Below are positions 62,009 through 64,000 of a stretch of 64,000 nt of DNA, in pieces (the stretch's first letter is position 1; each line of letters opens with the position of its first letter). Source of the stretch: Gymnogyps californianus (Eukaryota > Chordata > Aves > Accipitriformes > Cathartidae); assembly GCF_018139145.2 (NCBI RefSeq), contig NC_059478.1:22227001-22291000 (forward strand). Direction: 5' to 3'. The notes under the pieces were generated by a model that saw only the letters and a program-made list of their open reading frames with translations, made no database searches and was not told the DNA's origin. A program made the translations under genes and the position numbers.

Positions 62009-63399
62009 TTAATGAAAAGGTGGAAAACAGGCATCTTAGAGAAGCTAAAAGAAGACATGTTTAGGATTTTCTACAACTCTCAAAGTAAAACGAAATAATC
62101 AAGGGCTTAGTCTTTGTCTTGGTTTAGTGTTTGTCTGTCTGCAAAGGAGAGTGTAGAAACAGGGCTTTGCAGGATGCTCTTCTCCCTTTCGCAAGTCTCT
62201 CCCAGGGGAGGCTGTGTGTAATTTATCCATGTTACACAGGCAGGACAAAAACAAGACTCTTAGCAGCTGTGGATCATTTTGGCCTGAAGTACTTTTGAAG
62301 AATTCTGTCTGTGTACAATCAGAATGAATCCTAAATAAGCCAGCTTGTTATTGTTTCTGCTGAGCACATCAGGCCTGCTACTCTGTGTCAGATAGGAAGT
62401 ATCATTTCGAGACCAACAGTTTTTTGTGTTGTGTATTTATTTATACAATATCACACAGATTTTTTTAAGGGAGGATTATAAAATGCAGCCCTAAAACCTC
62501 TTCTTTATGGAAGTTAAGGTGGACTGCCTTCATAATTTTTCATTTTTTGTTCTCAAGTGGTGTTTCACAAAACTTCCCAAAATTAAATGATGTTTCTAAA
62601 TAAGTAATTCTATTCAGTTAATTGTGAGGGGTCCCTCTGGTACTGGATTTCTCCATTGGGAAATATACTTGCTTGTAATCAAAAACACATTTTTATAATC
62701 AAAGATAATGTCACATAAATTCATAAAAGTACATTTAATGAGACAGGAAAATGATTTGGATAAGTGAACTTTCCTGAACCAAAATTATTATTAAAAGTAT
62801 TTTTTACTTCTGTTGTATCCTTTCATTTTTCCAGACTTTTCCACGTCTGTTTGTCACTAAGATAATATCAAAAGTACGAATCTGGTGGCAATGAAGAACC
62901 ATCTTCACAACAGAGGCAAGATACGTCCAGGCAGATTATATATGGTAGTTTGCATCTGTGCAAGGTAGCATCTCCCAATTTCACTTGAATCCAGAGCGGA
63001 AAGTGCTCTGTCTGCACAGCAAGGTGGATGAGCTGTACAATATACTTCCCATGCAAATCCTTGCAGCTTGTCATCCTGTTGACATGCTGGCTGCATGTCA
63101 GCATTGATACCTTTTTACATATACAACCCATGTACCCTCGTTTACAGGAAGGGAAATTTGAGTACGTTTCTGCACTTTCCCCAGGCCTACAGAAACATTT
63201 TAAGCAACTTACGCAACACTTAGATGAATCATGACAGAAACCATCTTCATGTAAATATATTTTGATTATTCTTTCAGTAGCTTTGTCTTGGACATGCTGC
63301 TACACTCCAGTCCTACCTTCCTCAAATTGCAGTTTTGGTATAGCGATTTTTTTTTCCAAAATAGGTAAAGAAACTCATACCTTCCATTTTTTACTCCTA

Positions 63400-63642
63400 A
63401 TCTTCTGATTCCTTCGTTTCCCTGGTTTTGATGCTATGTCTGGATTTCCATTGCCTGTTCTTCCAGCCTGCTATCTCCTTGTTTGGAACCATGCTGATTT
63501 TTCTCATGGCAATGCTTCTTTGATGTGTACGGTGGAAGTTAATGAGCTCTCCCAGTACATACCAGTCTTCTGTGAAATCTTTGTAGAGTATGAGGAAGCT
63601 GGTTTTATTTAAAAGTCCAGCCACATGTAGAGTAGGGATCTT
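63400..63642 (-). other. Open minus-strand block after an acceptor-like site, unknown
   Basis: On the minus strand an acceptor-like ttttatgtcttcag ends at 63643 and is followed by about 80 open codons that begin KIPTLHVAGLLNKTSF and end at a stop at 63397-63399. The peptide is charged and not low-complexity. It could be a terminal exon, a decayed retrogene fragment or chance. No domain is recognised and no polyadenylation signal is obvious just downstream. Confidence 0.15.
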
Positions 63643-64000
63643 CTGAAGACATAAAACAAACATTATGTATATGTCGTCTTTTTTTTTCATTCGTAACCTT
63701 GGAAACTGTTATAAAGCATTATCTTTTGAAAGTGACATTTCTACGCAAGCAGTTCTGTACAGTATTTTCTTCTCTGTCACTATCTGAGGCTGACAGAATA
63801 CATACCTCTATTCCATGCCAAAGGAACTGAAGTTTTTTTCCTTCTAGAAAAGGCTTTTTTCTTTGATTTCACCATGATCTTCCTTATCTTCTCCTAGCTG
63901 TTGTTTTTTCTGGCTTACTTTGGTATAACTGCTACTTTTCATTGTCTGAAATCTTTTACTGGTTAACTTCCCTCAGCTCCTGTTTCCCTGCCTTATTCTT

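Larger units (their letters stand above)
59530..64000. other. AT-rich noncoding DNA, no gene recognised
   Basis: No gene can be supported. It contains a 13-bp tandem repeat with the core tgtttttaaaat (59732-59758), a G-run followed by a short (TG)n microsatellite (61081-61103), a local duplication (61946-62008) and an open minus-strand frame near 63400-63640 listed separately. An octamer atgcaaat lies near 63052-63059. The rest is ordinary AT-rich DNA. Confidence 0.6.

Noticed and set aside
1..64000. CRISPR array, tRNA, rRNA, bacterial operons or phage
   Set aside because: There are no regularly spaced identical repeats, no tRNA cloverleaf or promoter boxes that I could find, and the CR1 and LTR content shows vertebrate DNA.

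Overview
This window is AT-rich vertebrate nuclear DNA, most likely from a bird. The evidence is a 5'-truncated CR1 LINE (58074-59508, minus strand) with a chicken-repeat-1 type reverse transcriptase reading frame and 3' tail. There is also an older CR1 3' fragment (26848-27090) and two near-identical solo LTRs of an endogenous retrovirus type that I recall as widespread in bird genomes. I see no mammalian Alu, L1 or B elements, and no bacterial operon structure, ribosome binding sites, tRNA, rRNA or CRISPR array. No protein-coding gene can be assigned with confidence. The window looks like a gene desert or the inside of a very large intron.

Layout. 1-11042 is AT-rich noncoding DNA with small hairpins and an old-repeat relic. 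11043-11634 is a solo LTR on the plus strand. 11635-23699 is AT-rich noncoding DNA holding one candidate exon (17504-17582), a perfect 24-bp palindrome, a G-quadruplex motif and old-repeat relics. 23750-25110 is an isolated GC-richer interval. It has three evenly spaced CCAAT boxes, a small CpG cluster, a 40-codon reading frame in a good start context, a splice-donor-like site and, further right, a 145-codon minus-strand frame of unknown meaning. 25822-26410 is the second LTR, inverted relative to the first. 26848-27090 is the old CR1 fragment. 27091-58073 is AT-rich noncoding DNA with two perfect octamer motifs in a possible conserved regulatory block (about 41080-41560) and three weak exon candidates. 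58074-59529 is the large CR1, with an unusual fold-back at its 5' truncation point. 59530-64000 is again AT-rich noncoding DNA.

How the parts relate. The well-supported features are transposable elements, and they do not form a working system. The CR1 reverse transcriptase is dead: it is truncated, frameshifted and has a changed catalytic motif. The LTRs have no gag, pol or env between or beside them. The two LTRs are about 97% identical by hand alignment and face opposite ways 14.2 kb apart, so they could pair and invert the segment between them. The most promising unexplained signals are the CCAAT-array island at 23.75-25.1 kb, the fold-back CR1 junction at 59474-59529, the paired octamers at 41530-41552 and the exon-like blocks at 17504 and 52898. 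Each is a hypothesis read from sequence alone.
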